Source: Tetragenococcus osmophilus (GTDB lineage: Bacteria > Bacillota > Bacilli > Lactobacillales > Enterococcaceae). Taken from it: a stretch of 64,000 nucleotides of DNA. Where the stretch lies: contig NZ_CP027783.1 of NCBI RefSeq assembly GCF_003795125.1, forward strand, positions 372,001 through 436,000, written 5' to 3'. Position 1 is the stretch's first letter. Each line of letters starts with the position of its first letter. The notes beneath the pieces are model-generated. The model searched no databases. It saw only the letters and a list, made by a program, of their open reading frames with translations, and had not been told where the DNA came from. This document shows, piece by piece, positions 10,201 to 18,414 of the stretch. The translations under genes and the position numbers were made by a program.

Positions 10201-10297
10201 TCGAACTAACATTATCAAAATCATTGATCTTATTTGTCAATAACATCAAGTTAATCGAGTCTTGGTAATTATTTTTCGAAATTACCGTTTGTAACAT
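7286..10297 (-). CDS. fused AllF-AllG (FdrA-YlbE) oxamate carbamoyltransferase
   Basis: This 1003-residue protein joins two proteins that are separate in E. coli. Residues 1 to about 530 are FdrA/AllF-like: a succinyl-CoA-synthetase-type Rossmann core with GNIGIVGASGTGIQEV, GTGGRDLSEKVGATTMMDAI and VVLGYGAHEDMAGAL. Residues 535-1003 are YlbE/AllG-like (DUF1116): GPPIQYNEMTSPMQGSCVGA, HQVQAVGPMGGITSGSMPV, GVGGMAMVAAPGVTRFVGAGG. E. coli FdrA (555 residues) plus YlbE (419) sum to nearly the same length. With AllH it should convert oxalurate and phosphate to oxamate and carbamoyl phosphate. The start has GGGGAG 7 bases upstream. It is the first gene of its operon, behind a candidate PucR site. 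The joint near residue 530 shows no stop or frame change. Confidence 0.93.
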   Translation of the reverse strand: MLQTVISKNNYQDSINLMLLTNKINDFDNVSSSQIMMGTDANKDILQNTDLLTDEAKEASPNDMMIVVDSEDENVMDDVLPAIDDFLNDLASEDSGETQNTTATTWDEAMEQLPDANVALFSIPGEYAAPEMEKALKNNLHVFSFTDNVPLEGEVRLKNLAHDKGLMMMGADCGTGIISSIPIAFTNVVSPGNIGIVGASGTGIQEVTTIIDRLGGGVVHAIGTGGRDLSEKVGATTMMDAIVGLENHEPTDVICIISKPPEKSVRDQVVQLLQSVSKPVVAIFLGEKPENHEGQVYLAHTLEETAKIAVDLANEETIKPNYMDTIEKPNVNVLPENQVVKGLYSGGTLANEAGMLISEALDLGGVVKEEGYILKAKGYDVIDLGDDIYTQGRPHPMIDPDVRIKKIQEYAQDPQTGVILLDVVLGYGAHEDMAGALIPAINEAQETAKADGRDLHFVATVCGTRQDPQDYDDSVKRLEEAGVFVKESNEKAVRFALQLKGITLTDEDKEVVPYKGETVDVPAVSDKIDELLNTKPSIINIGLQSFNQSITDFGGKSVQFNWRPRANGNKKMIRILDALEEYDDQIAEENQKVTDKIQNAQPFLVDVVTANTVIPEFNEQKTLLHAGPPIQYNEMTSPMQGSCVGAALYEGWADNEEDAIKLLESGEVRFIPCHQVQAVGPMGGITSGSMPVTVIQNRLTNNQAYCILNEGIGKVLRFGAYSQEVIDRLDWIRDTLGPTLSKALQTTKEGVNLSVLIARSITMGDEFHQRNIAASMNFLKEMAPLIVDLDIPQNEKQEVIQFLADTDQFFLNIMMATGKAIVDGARKDTKGTVVTTMTRNGRDFGVRIAQTKDEWHIAPVNTPKGLYFTGFSEEDGNPDFGDSSITETIGVGGMAMVAAPGVTRFVGAGGFQDALDVSNEMEKITLSHNPTFTIPTWDFKGTCLGIDIRKVVETGITPLINTGIASNEAGVGQVGAGTVRAPLGCFEKALEAYAKDFGIDVDE

Positions 10298-10328
10298 TTC
10301 GATCTCCCCTTTCTTTATTTACATTTTT

Positions 10329-10365
10329 ATTGTAAAATTTATTGTCTGCGTTTACACTGGATAAA
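10329..10365 (-). promoter_or_regulatory. conserved promoter element between allFG and the PucR-type gene
   Basis: This block contains GCGTTTACACTGGATAAA at 10348-10365, preceded by TGTAAA at 10331; TGTAAA and TTTACA form an inverted repeat. It matches the element before allC in sequence and internal spacing. It lies 32 bp upstream of the allFG start and 53 bp from the divergent regulator gene, so it could control both. The 5' leader of the regulator also has a small hairpin, CCCTTTTT pairing with AAAAAGGG at about 10380-10400. Confidence 0.68.
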
Positions 10366-10417
10366 AAGATAAAAATTCGCCCTTTTTTTATCCAAAAAGG
10401 GAAAGGCGAGGACAACT

Positions 10418-11998
10418 ATGAAAATTAAAGATTTAATTGCAATGAAATTATTTAAAAAGTGTAAGCTATTAACCAAAAATATTGGTTTAGAAAATACCAT
10501 AAGTTCTGCGATGGTATTAGAAGCTATGGATATTGAGAATTGGACAAGAAGAAACCAATTGATTATGACTTCCTTTTATGCATTAAAAGACGCTTCAAAT
10601 AATGAAATCACTGATTTTTTTCAAAAAATGAAAGAAATTGGCATTAGTGGGCTTATTGTAAAAGTTGACCGTTTAATTGCAAATATTCCTGATTGGTTAA
10701 TCGAGCGTTGCTTCGAATATGAAATTCCTTTAATTAAAGCACCTGAAAATATCAGCTATGAAAAAATTATGTTAACGATTTACGAACCACTTTTAAACCA
10801 TCAAGAACATTTATTACGTACCTATTATGACGTAAGACAGCAGTTTACTAAAGTTGAACGGAACCTTCGTTCATTTGAACAAATTATGGAAACTTTCTAT
10901 CAACTAATTAAACTTCCTTGTAGGTTAAAAATTGATAGTTTAGGCATTGACATTCATTATGGCGGAAATTTTGATAATTATGTTGTTAGCCAGCATCAAT
11001 TTTTACAAACAACAGAGTTCACCAAAAATTTGTATGAAAAACTCACTCTATTTTCTCAAGAACAAAACCAACAAATTACTGCCTTAAAAACAGAAATTCT
11101 CTCTCCTCTTGCACAAAAGTGTACATTGTCCATTTATCAGGAAAGTTCCGAAGTGAAACAATCAGATTTAATGATTATTGAAAATGTCACAGATTTAATT
11201 CAGGAAAAATTACAAACAGAGTCGATCTTAAAAAAAGAACGCTATGCGCGCATGAATAATTTAGCCGACGCCATCTTACAAAATACTCCCAAAAATGCTG
11301 ACGAGTTAAACAGCCTATTAGATGAAGCACATATTAATTCTTATCCCTATTATCAAGGGATCGCCTTTATTTGTCCTAATGAAGAAAAACGAACAGAAGA
11401 TGAGTCTTTTATCGCAAAAAAATTGCGACGTTTACGAAAGTTAGAAATCTACTTTGATCATTATAATTACACCGTTGTTTTATTTAATTTAAAATCGGAA
11501 AGTGACGCCGTTACAAAAAAAGAAATTAAGCAATTATTCACTGAAAAAGAAACTATTTCCAAACAGTTTCATTTTTCGCTTAGTCAAATCAAGAAAAAAA
11601 GCGGACTAAAAGAGATCTTATTCGAGTGCTTGGATACACTTCGTTTTAATCGTTCGTTTTTTATTGATTATGTTATTTCAGTAAAAGATCTAGGGATCTT
11701 CCGTTTTTTCATGCAGGAAGATCAGTTCAGACAACTCGAAACAATTATTCCCGAAGAATTGACCAACTTACGTTACGACAACAAAGAGCTTTTTGATACA
11801 TTGCATACTTTTTTTAAAACAAATCGAAATTATAAACAAACAGCTGAAACACTTTTCTTACATCCTAAAACCATTCGTTATCGTTTAAATAAGGTCGAAG
11901 AACTTTTAAGAATTGATTTGACAAACCCAATTCAATTAGTTAATTATGAAATAGGAACTTATCTATTATCAATGAAAAGGAGTTCAACAAATGAGTGA
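10418..11998 (+). CDS. pucR: PucR-type purine catabolism regulator
   Basis: This 526-residue protein has an N-terminal PucR-like sensory domain (residues 1 to about 125, including RRNQLIMTSFYALKD and EIPLIKAPENISYEKI). It also has a C-terminal helix-turn-helix of the PucR/CdaR class at about residues 470-520: TFFKTNRNYKQTAETLFLHP followed by KTIRYRLNKVEELL. The family regulates purine and sugar-diacid catabolism; B. subtilis PucR controls ureide genes and responds to allantoin-type effectors. The gene is divergent from allFG and shares a 120-bp intergenic region containing the conserved element. The start has GGCGAGG upstream. It overlaps the following hydrolase gene by 8 bp. Activation of both all transcription units is the likely role. 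Confidence 0.87.
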   Translation: MKIKDLIAMKLFKKCKLLTKNIGLENTISSAMVLEAMDIENWTRRNQLIMTSFYALKDASNNEITDFFQKMKEIGISGLIVKVDRLIANIPDWLIERCFEYEIPLIKAPENISYEKIMLTIYEPLLNHQEHLLRTYYDVRQQFTKVERNLRSFEQIMETFYQLIKLPCRLKIDSLGIDIHYGGNFDNYVVSQHQFLQTTEFTKNLYEKLTLFSQEQNQQITALKTEILSPLAQKCTLSIYQESSEVKQSDLMIIENVTDLIQEKLQTESILKKERYARMNNLADAILQNTPKNADELNSLLDEAHINSYPYYQGIAFICPNEEKRTEDESFIAKKLRRLRKLEIYFDHYNYTVVLFNLKSESDAVTKKEIKQLFTEKETISKQFHFSLSQIKKKSGLKEILFECLDTLRFNRSFFIDYVISVKDLGIFRFFMQEDQFRQLETIIPEELTNLRYDNKELFDTLHTFFKTNRNYKQTAETLFLHPKTIRYRLNKVEELLRIDLTNPIQLVNYEIGTYLLSMKRSSTNE

Positions 11999-12797
11999 AA
12001 ACATTACACTAGACTCTGGAGGCACAGTAGCAGTTGCTCGTCCTGAAGCGAGTGCCAAAGGGGCAGTTATTTACATCCATGGTGGTGGGTTTGTCTACGG
12101 TAGTAAAAGTGACTTACCACAAGCACTGCAAAACGTTTTTTTGAATAAGGGATATATTATGCTAGCTATCGATTATTTACTAACACCCAATTCTTCATTA
12201 ATTGATAGTTTAAATCAAATGCAACAAACCTTAGAAGAATTACAAGAAAAAGAAATTAAAGATTTACCCTTTACTTTCTGTGGTAGATCAGCGGGTGGCT
12301 TTGCCATCAATTATTTGACTAAACAATTAATCGAGCAAAATAAAACTTTACCTACACAACTTGTCCATTTTTATGGTTATAGTGATCTCGCTTTTATTAA
12401 TAATCCACGCGAACTAACCGATACAACAGTAACCAAAGAAATGATTGCTAACATTAATCAAAGTGACAAAATATGGGATGATCCTTTCTTGCAACGTTAT
12501 TTACTTTATATCTATGGTGTTCAACAACAGAAATTAAGTGACTTTTATCAAACATCAACTAAGGATAATTCACAATTTGTTATCGAAAAAGATATACTAC
12601 AAAAATTTCCACGCACGTTCAGCTCGGCTAGTACAACCGATGAAGAGGTGCCTTTTAAATACAGTAAACAACTAAAACGATTGATTCCAGATTGTAAGTT
12701 TGTCCCTGTTTATGACCTAGGGCACGATTTTTTGAAACATACGGAAGATGAACAGGTGGAAAAAGTGTTGAATAGCTTGGAAGAATGGTTGGAGTAA
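11991..12797 (+). CDS. alpha/beta hydrolase (HSL/esterase-like)
   Basis: This 268-residue protein has the oxyanion-hole motif HGGGF (H30-F34), the nucleophile elbow GRSAGG (S100), an acidic residue in TTDEEVP (D217) and a C-terminal H245 in DLGHDF. These make a complete Ser-Asp-His triad in the hormone-sensitive-lipase class of alpha/beta hydrolases. There is no signal peptide, so it is cytoplasmic. The start overlaps the pucR-type gene by 8 bp and has AAAGGAG upstream, so the two are co-transcribed and probably coupled. A link to ureide metabolism (for example hydrolysis of an ester or a formyl/ureido intermediate) is only suggested by position; I do not recognise a specific substrate. Confidence 0.8.
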   Translation: MSENITLDSGGTVAVARPEASAKGAVIYIHGGGFVYGSKSDLPQALQNVFLNKGYIMLAIDYLLTPNSSLIDSLNQMQQTLEELQEKEIKDLPFTFCGRSAGGFAINYLTKQLIEQNKTLPTQLVHFYGYSDLAFINNPRELTDTTVTKEMIANINQSDKIWDDPFLQRYLLYIYGVQQQKLSDFYQTSTKDNSQFVIEKDILQKFPRTFSSASTTDEEVPFKYSKQLKRLIPDCKFVPVYDLGHDFLKHTEDEQVEKVLNSLEEWLE

Positions 12798-12845
12798 GCT
12801 TTTATATGTAAAAATACGCCCCCTAGTAGGGTTAAGTCCAAAATC

Positions 12846-14397
12846 TTGTGTAAAAATATCAATGTCATTTACGCCCTGTCTGTTGAACGATTTTCCAATC
12901 ATTTGATAAAGGTTCTTTTCATTTATGGTTTAAATTTTTCTCGAAGCAACGGATAAGATCAGGTAGTCGACGGATTTGACAACGAATCTATTCAGACATG
13001 GTGATCTTGGGCGGCTTCTTCGGTTCTTCAACCTAAGAACAGGCGCCCATTTCGCTTACCGCGAATACCATGCCTTCATTCATTGTCAAATCGTCCTTCG
13101 TTTTCTTTCAAGATCAATCCGTAGAGAATGGGAACTCTTCTTCTAAGACAGGGCCTTGTAAAAAGGGTTTGGGCATTTGTTGCCATTCTTCTTGTATATC
13201 CATTAAAACGGCGCCAATCAAACGTTCAGCGGAAACGACATTGGGAAAGATCGAAACCACTTTTTCCCGACGTCGAATTTCCCGGTTTAAGCGTTCTAAA
13301 GAATTTGTTGTACGTAACGAAAAATGATAGTCTTCCGGCTCGCTTAAGTATTGTAAGCCATCATGGAAGCCTTGATCGAGTAGCGCCAATACTGCTTCGT
13401 AACGAGAATCTCCTTGCACGCATGCTTCAAATTTCTGACGAGCTTCTTTGGCTCCTTGTAGGGTATTCGAACGGAAGATTTTTTTCAAATGCTTGCGGGC
13501 TTCTGAGTTATTTTTCTTGGGCATTTGGTCGATCATATTTCGTAAGAAATGGACCGTGCAACGTTGCCAAGCAGCCCCTGTAAAGATTTCTTGAATCGCT
13601 TTTTTTAGCCCAGAATGAGCATCGGAGATAATGAGACGTGGTTGCGTTAAGCCTCGTTCTCGCAACTCTTGAAAAAATTGTTTCCAGCTAGCGTACGATT
13701 CTTCTTCACTCACCTTAAAGCCTAAGATTTCCCGGCGGTTTTTCTGGTTGACCCCTTGCGCAATATATACGCCTTTACTCACCACGTGATGGTTTTCTCG
13801 AACTTTAATATACATGGCATCGACATAAACATAACGAAAGGAACTGTGGGTTAATGAACGAGACTTAAAAGCTTCGATTTCCGGATCTAATCGTTTCATC
13901 GTATTCGAAACAAATGATTTAGACACCGACTCGCCACACAATTCTTCGACAATGTGTGTGACTTTCTTTGTGGAAACACCTTGAATGACTGCTTCCATTA
14001 AACTTAAGACAAAGGCTTGATCTTTGCGCTGATATTGTTCAAAAACGTGCGTGGAAAACTCCCCTGATCGTGTACGTGGGATTTTCAAACGAAGTTTTCC
14101 TACTGCTAAGGTAAAACTTCGTTCATAGTAGCCGTTACGATAGTCTAAGCGCTGACCATTGCGTTCATAGTGTTGAGCTTGAATAAATTCGTCCCTTTCC
14201 ACTTCCATATAAGCGTTGAGTACAGTGACAGCTAACGATTTCATCATCATATTCATATCACTTTGCATAATTGCCTCTGTTAATTCTTCAAAATCTATAT
14301 TAATATTAAGTTGGGTCATATCCATCTTCCTTTCCAATGTTTTCGGCTAAATGACATTGTAACAGAGATGGATATGATCTCTTTTCTTTTTACACAA
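12846..14397 (-). mobile_element. IS256-family insertion sequence, boundaries tentative
   Basis: The transposase gene is flanked by inverted TTGTGTAAAAA sequences at 12846-12856 (plus strand) and 14387-14397 (minus strand). A second shared block, CAATGTCATTTA, lies inward of both ends in inverted orientation. These are taken as the element ends, about 1.55 kb apart. The left arm holds about 250 bp beyond the transposase stop with no intact gene, which is long for this family; it may be part of an older decayed element. I could not find an 8-bp target duplication next to these ends, so one or both ends may be rearranged. Confidence 0.6.
13114..14319 (-). CDS. IS256-family (mutator-type) transposase
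   Basis: This is a complete DDE transposase of the IS256/Transposase_mut family. Visible signatures are RDEFIQAQHYERNGQRLDYR near the N-terminus, FRYVYVDAMYIKVREN (first catalytic Asp), LIISDAHSGLKKAIQEIF (second Asp), the family WQRCTVHFLRN motif and a TTNSLERLNREIRRR region carrying the catalytic Glu. The frame extends to a TTG at 14337, but the ATG at 14319 (MTQLNINIDFEEL) is favoured: AAGGA lies 8 bases upstream and this is the typical start of the family. Length is 401 residues, normal for an active enzyme. It has no stops or frameshifts, so the copy may still be mobile. Confidence 0.93.
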   Translation of the reverse strand: MTQLNINIDFEELTEAIMQSDMNMMMKSLAVTVLNAYMEVERDEFIQAQHYERNGQRLDYRNGYYERSFTLAVGKLRLKIPRTRSGEFSTHVFEQYQRKDQAFVLSLMEAVIQGVSTKKVTHIVEELCGESVSKSFVSNTMKRLDPEIEAFKSRSLTHSSFRYVYVDAMYIKVRENHHVVSKGVYIAQGVNQKNRREILGFKVSEEESYASWKQFFQELRERGLTQPRLIISDAHSGLKKAIQEIFTGAAWQRCTVHFLRNMIDQMPKKNNSEARKHLKKIFRSNTLQGAKEARQKFEACVQGDSRYEAVLALLDQGFHDGLQYLSEPEDYHFSLRTTNSLERLNREIRRREKVVSIFPNVVSAERLIGAVLMDIQEEWQQMPKPFLQGPVLEEEFPFSTD

Positions 14398-14410
14398 TTA
14401 TATGGAAACA

Positions 14411-14460
14411 ACTCTAGTTTCCCAATTTCTAGAGTCACTTTCTTATTCCTACTCTAGTTT
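14411..14460 (-). terminator. hairpin cluster downstream of the NERD gene
   Basis: Three alternating copies of ACTCTAG and its complement CTAGAGT lie at 14411-14417, 14429-14435 and 14451-14457. The middle one can pair with either neighbour, giving two mutually exclusive hairpins directly after the stop of the minus-strand NERD gene. The U-tract is weak. Confidence 0.4.
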
Positions 14461-15432
14461 TCAATCTTTTCTATTCCAAAAAATTCTGCTTTCTATCGAA
14501 TCGAGATATTCCTTTTTATCGTCAAACCAAATATCAAAGCTAACTCCTTTATTTTCGTAACAATAAGTATCCCCTATACGCTTAAAATGTTTTTTTAGCA
14601 ACGTTTCAACATAGGCTAAACTATACTCTTTTCCAATAAATTCATGAATATCTTTTTTCTTCAACGAAACATCATGCCTGATTATGCCGTACTCGCTAAT
14701 TGTACGTAAAATGGCTTTTTCTTTTACTCGAAAACAACCACAAGAACATTCTAACGTATGATAATGTTGTTTTTTCGTGGCAAAGCTACCACAATTAGGA
14801 CATCGAATTCCTTTCTTCAATTTTGCAAAATGTTCAGCAGTTGTGATACGCGTTGTCCTATAATTAGGTATACGATATTTTTCGATTGTAGATTGCCAAG
14901 CCACAGAATGACTAAGCTTCTTCAACGACATTAACCACTGTGGAATTTGATTCGAGCTAAGTACAAGCTCATTGATTGAGTCAACAATCTTCACTTCAGA
15001 ATGAGGATTAATAAATACCAAAACTCCTTTAACAGTCATTTTAATTCCTTCTTGATTAAGTATTTGTTGAGTAATTCGGCAAACTCTTGCTAATTGCTCA
15101 CAAATATTATTTGACAAAATATTTTCATTTACGGTCCAACAATTGTTTTCATATTTGTACTTTCCTTGATAGTTTTTTATATCAATCACCCATAACACTT
15201 TGTCTTCTGCGATTAGTTTATCAATTTGAGTGACACTTTTTCCTAGCTGCAAGGTAATATCATCCATCATCGCAAATTCAGTATTCAAAAAATGATAACA
15301 TAACTGATCAAATTGTATTTCTCCTTGATACCCTCTTAATAGCTTCCAATATTCTTTTTCTTCATCTATAGTCAATCCTCCTCGTTGATACAACACTTCT
15401 AAATACTGCAACTCATGACTTTTTTGACGCAT
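14461..15432 (-). CDS. NERD domain protein with C-terminal zinc ribbon
   Basis: This protein of about 323 residues has a nuclease-related (NERD) domain in roughly residues 30-160, with EIQFDQLCYHFL, ITLQLGKSVTQIDKLIAED and LWVIDIKNYQGKY; the D/K residues fit a restriction-endonuclease-like fold. A zinc ribbon follows (CPNCGSF then LECSCGCF). The frame is open further upstream to 15660, but that extension runs through the Met T-box leader and lacks a ribosome binding site. The ATG at 15432 has GAGGAGGG 8 bases upstream and gives MRQKSHELQY. It is divergent from metY and stands alone. NERD proteins are linked to DNA processing; its target here is unknown. Confidence 0.82.
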   Translation of the reverse strand: MRQKSHELQYLEVLYQRGGLTIDEEKEYWKLLRGYQGEIQFDQLCYHFLNTEFAMMDDITLQLGKSVTQIDKLIAEDKVLWVIDIKNYQGKYKYENNCWTVNENILSNNICEQLARVCRITQQILNQEGIKMTVKGVLVFINPHSEVKIVDSINELVLSSNQIPQWLMSLKKLSHSVAWQSTIEKYRIPNYRTTRITTAEHFAKLKKGIRCPNCGSFATKKQHYHTLECSCGCFRVKEKAILRTISEYGIIRHDVSLKKKDIHEFIGKEYSLAYVETLLKKHFKRIGDTYCYENKGVSFDIWFDDKKEYLDSIESRIFWNRKD

Positions 15433-15500
15433 AATCAATCCCTCCTCTACTATATAAATACGCAAAAAATACCTATTTCTTTTTTTGAATAAAAAAAGAG

Positions 15501-15529
15501 TTGACAAAAATAATAAATTAAGATATCGT
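15501..15529 (+). promoter_or_regulatory. promoter of the Met T-box / metY-metA operon
   Basis: A consensus TTGACA at 15501-15506 is followed after 17 bases by TATCGT at 15524-15529. Transcription would start about 15536, just before stem I of the T-box leader. It also lies within 70 bp of the divergent NERD gene start. Confidence 0.7.
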
Positions 15530-15552
15530 GTATCAAAATAAATACAAAACAC

Positions 15553-15826
15553 GTTGATGAAGGAAGTAAAATTCGCTGAACTTTGAAAAAGAGAGCTTCG
15601 GTAGCTGAAAAGGAGTGAAAGTGCGGGAATTTGAAAATGGCTTTTGAGTGGGTACTTCAAAAATTTTTTAGAGGTACACGGATATCCCCGTTAAAAAGAT
15701 CGTAATATCGCACAATAGATGTGCCGTATTGACGCAGAGGTAAAAGCATTCGCTTTTGCGAAGTAAGGTGGTACCATGTATACATATACATCCTTAGAAG
15801 GAATTTTTCCTTCTAGGGATTTTTTT
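15553..15826 (+). ncRNA. T-box leader, probably methionine-specific
   Basis: The leader has the canonical T-box core AAGGTGGTACCATG at 15765-15778. It ends in a strong terminator at 15790-15826 (ATCCTTAGAAGGA pairing with TCCTTCTAGGGAT, then seven T). Stem I begins near 15553. On its 3' side, GAAAATGGCTTTTGAGTGG contains an ATG placed as the specifier, matching tRNA-Met. The downstream genes are metY and metA. Uncharged tRNA-Met should favour the antiterminator and allow methionine synthesis. Lactobacillales commonly use Met T-boxes in place of SAM riboswitches. A TGC (Cys) specifier is less likely from placement. Confidence 0.9.
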
Positions 15827-15848
15827 ATTATAAAGGAGGAAAAACATT

Positions 15849-17123
15849 ATGTCAGAACAACAATTTGAAACATTGCAATTGCACGGAGGACAAAGTGTCG
15901 ATAAAGAAACAGGCAGTCGAGCAGCACCTATTTATCAAACAACGTCTTATGTTTTTGAAGATGCTGATCAAGCAGCCGGTCGATTTGGATTAAGTGATCC
16001 AGGAAATATCTATACTCGTATTACTAATCCGACCAATGCTGTTTTAGAAGAACGTCTCACCTTACTCGAAGGAGGCGTCGGTGCCATCGTAACGGCTTCA
16101 GGGTCTGCCGCAATTACTTATGCCATCCAAAATCTTGCGCAAAATGGTGACCATATTGTTTCAGCATCCAGTCTTTACGGGGGAACCTATAATTTATTCG
16201 CTCACACCTTGCCTACGCTGGGGATTACAACAACCTTTGTAGATTCAGATGAATCAGCGAATTTTTCAGCTGCTATTCAGGAAAATACAAAAGCTATTTT
16301 CCTTGAGTCTTTAGGCAACCCCGATATTAATATTGCAGATTTTGAAACAATCACTGACATTGCACATCAAGCAAATATTCCAGTGATTGTCGATAATACG
16401 TTTGCGACACCTTATCTCTTTAAACCCTTTGAACACGGCGTAGATATCGTGGTTCATTCAACAACGAAGTATCTAGGTGGACACGGTGTTGCATTAGGCG
16501 GCGCGATTATCGATTCAGGGAATTTTGATTGGACAAAAGGAAACTTTCCTCAATTTGTCGAACCAGATCCTAGCTATCATGGGACTTCTTGGGTTGAAGC
16601 GGCCGGCAATGCCGCTTTTATCACACGAGCTCGCACAGTACTGTTACGTGACACTGGGGCTGCCGCTTCACCATTTAACTCTTGGTTAATACTTTTAGGA
16701 ATAGAAACATTGTCACTTCGTTTAGAACGCCATGTTGAAAATGCCCAAAAAATTGCGGAATATTTAGAAAGTCATCCTAAAGTCGCTTGGGTCAATTATC
16801 CTGGTCTAAAAAGCAACAAGTATCATGAGTTAGCTCAAAAATACTTTCCTAAAGGTACAAGTGGTATTTTCACTTTTGGCCTTAAAAATGGCGCTGAAGC
16901 TGGAAAAAATTTAATTAATCAAGTGCAGTTGTTTTCATTATTAGCAAATGTTGGCGACGCAAAATCACTGATTATCCATCCTGCTTCCACCACTCATTCT
17001 CAATTGGATGAACAACAGTTAAAAGAAGCAGGCATTCAACCAGAAACGATTCGCTTGTCCATCGGTTTAGAAAATAGTCAGGACCTAGTCGCAGATTTAT
17101 CGCAAGCCTTGGAACGTATTTAA
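15849..17123 (+). CDS. metY: O-acetylhomoserine sulfhydrylase
   Basis: This 424-residue Cys/Met-metabolism PLP enzyme makes homocysteine (or methionine with methanethiol) from O-acetylhomoserine and sulfide. Key features are [10 protein letters not shown]-like N-terminus, [40 protein letters not shown], the PLP lysine K207 in [11 protein letters not shown], and the long insertion [20 protein letters not shown] typical of MetY rather than MetB/MetC. AAAGGAGG lies 7 bases before the ATG. It is the first gene behind the Met T-box and is followed 16 bp later by metA, whose product supplies the substrate. Confidence 0.94.
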   Translation: MSEQQFETLQLHGGQSVDKETGSRAAPIYQTTSYVFEDADQAAGRFGLSDPGNIYTRITNPTNAVLEERLTLLEGGVGAIVTASGSAAITYAIQNLAQNGDHIVSASSLYGGTYNLFAHTLPTLGITTTFVDSDESANFSAAIQENTKAIFLESLGNPDINIADFETITDIAHQANIPVIVDNTFATPYLFKPFEHGVDIVVHSTTKYLGGHGVALGGAIIDSGNFDWTKGNFPQFVEPDPSYHGTSWVEAAGNAAFITRARTVLLRDTGAAASPFNSWLILLGIETLSLRLERHVENAQKIAEYLESHPKVAWVNYPGLKSNKYHELAQKYFPKGTSGIFTFGLKNGAEAGKNLINQVQLFSLLANVGDAKSLIIHPASTTHSQLDEQQLKEAGIQPETIRLSIGLENSQDLVADLSQALERI

Positions 17124-17139
17124 ACACGGAGGTGCGAAT

Positions 17140-18054
17140 ATGCCCTTAAAATTAGCGAATGACTTGCCAGTTAAACAGTTGTTGGAAAAAGAGAATATTT
17201 TTGCTTTAAAAAATGACCAAGCGCTTCAGCAAGATATTCGACCATTAAAAATCGCGATTTTAAATCTGATGCCCGGTAAAATAGAAACAGAGCTACAACT
17301 GTTACGCCTACTATCGCAAAGCCCTTTACAAATTGATATTGATTTTATTCAAATGAAATCTCATACATCAAAGCATACGGATATTACCTATTTAAACAAA
17401 TATTATCTAACGTTTGATCAAATCAAAGCAAAGTACTTCGACGGCCTGATTATTACTGGCGCGCCAATAGAACAACTTGCTTTTGAAGAAGTAGATTACT
17501 GGAAAGAACTGACTGAAGTTTTGAAATGGAGCCAAACGCATACAACATCGACATTGCATATTTGTTGGGGCGCACAAGCAGCTCTTTATTATCATTACGG
17601 AATAAATAAAACAAAGTATTCAAATAAATTATTTGGTGTTTACGAAAATAGCATCATCGATGAGCATCCGCTTTTGCGAGGATTCAGTGATGTATTTTTC
17701 GCTCCTCAGTCACGCTACACAAGTATTGATGAAAACCAAGTAGCACAGGCCCCAATTACTGTCTTGACCGAAAATAAAACAGTCGGCTCATTAATGCTTG
17801 TATCTAATGATCAGCAAAATGTTTTTATATTAGGTCATATGGAATACGATACCCAAACTTTACACGATGAGTACCAACGCGATCAAAGTCAAGGCCTTTC
17901 CACGACTTCTCCTAAAAACTATTACTTTGGAAGCCCTAAAAAAGAAAACATCAAAAATCAGTGGCGTTCAGAGGCGTACTTGTTCTATCATAACTGGTTA
18001 AATGATATCTATCAACGAACCCCGTATGAATTTATCGGAAATATTTCAGAATGA
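17140..18054 (+). CDS. metA: homoserine O-acyltransferase, predicted acetyl-CoA specific
   Basis: This 304-residue MetA-family enzyme has the class-I glutamine-amidotransferase-like fold. The nucleophile is C142 in LHICWGAQAALYYHYGI; H233 and E235 in GHMEYD complete the active site. Residue 111 is Glu (TGAPIEQ). In this family Glu at position 111 has been linked to use of acetyl-CoA and Gly to succinyl-CoA. So although databases often call such proteins succinyltransferases, this one should acetylate homoserine. That agrees with the neighbouring MetY, which needs O-acetylhomoserine. The start has GGAGGTG 6 bases upstream. Both genes are controlled by the Met T-box. Confidence 0.93.
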   Translation: MPLKLANDLPVKQLLEKENIFALKNDQALQQDIRPLKIAILNLMPGKIETELQLLRLLSQSPLQIDIDFIQMKSHTSKHTDITYLNKYYLTFDQIKAKYFDGLIITGAPIEQLAFEEVDYWKELTEVLKWSQTHTTSTLHICWGAQAALYYHYGINKTKYSNKLFGVYENSIIDEHPLLRGFSDVFFAPQSRYTSIDENQVAQAPITVLTENKTVGSLMLVSNDQQNVFILGHMEYDTQTLHDEYQRDQSQGLSTTSPKNYYFGSPKKENIKNQWRSEAYLFYHNWLNDIYQRTPYEFIGNISE

Positions 18055-18156
18055 GCAATCTCTTTTGTTAAATACGAATAAGAAGAACAGATCTTCTTAT
18101 TTGTTGGGATTTTTCTAATAGTCCGTTAAATTTACGGTGTTTCGGTATAAACATAA

Positions 18157-18195
18157 GATGTCGAGCACTTTTAGATGCCCGACGTCTTTGTTTTT
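18157..18195 (+). terminator. terminator after metA
   Basis: GATGTCGAGCA pairs with TGCCCGACGTC, followed by a T-rich tract. It lies about 100 bp after the metA stop. The rest of the 18055-18414 gap is AT-rich, holds a weaker AGAAGA/TCTTCT hairpin at about 18080-18105 and the promoter region of the next gene, and shows no coding sequence. Confidence 0.6.
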
Positions 18196-18414
18196 ATATC
18201 AAAGTTTATATCCTTTTAAAACATAATTTTCGTAAAACATCATGAGAAAAACTCCCAATGCTACTATGCACAAAATTCTCCTAGCACATTAGAACCGTTT
18301 CTTATATTCCATAAAATAAGCAAGATATCACTTGAAACTTACTAAAAGTAAGTATATAATGATTAAAAGATCTATCTTTTATCTTATATCTTACTAGAGA
18401 AAGGTGTTTTATAC

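Noticed and set aside
12717-12902. 61-residue minus-strand open frame at the IS left end
   Set aside because: It straddles the hydrolase gene end and the IS inverted repeat; no ribosome binding site and no family match.
15433-15660. 76-residue N-terminal extension of the NERD protein
   Set aside because: It runs antisense through the Met T-box leader, lacks a ribosome binding site and has a composition unlike the rest of the protein.
15553-15826. SAM (S-box) riboswitch before metY
   Set aside because: The leader has the T-box core sequence and a T-box-type terminator, not the SAM aptamer.
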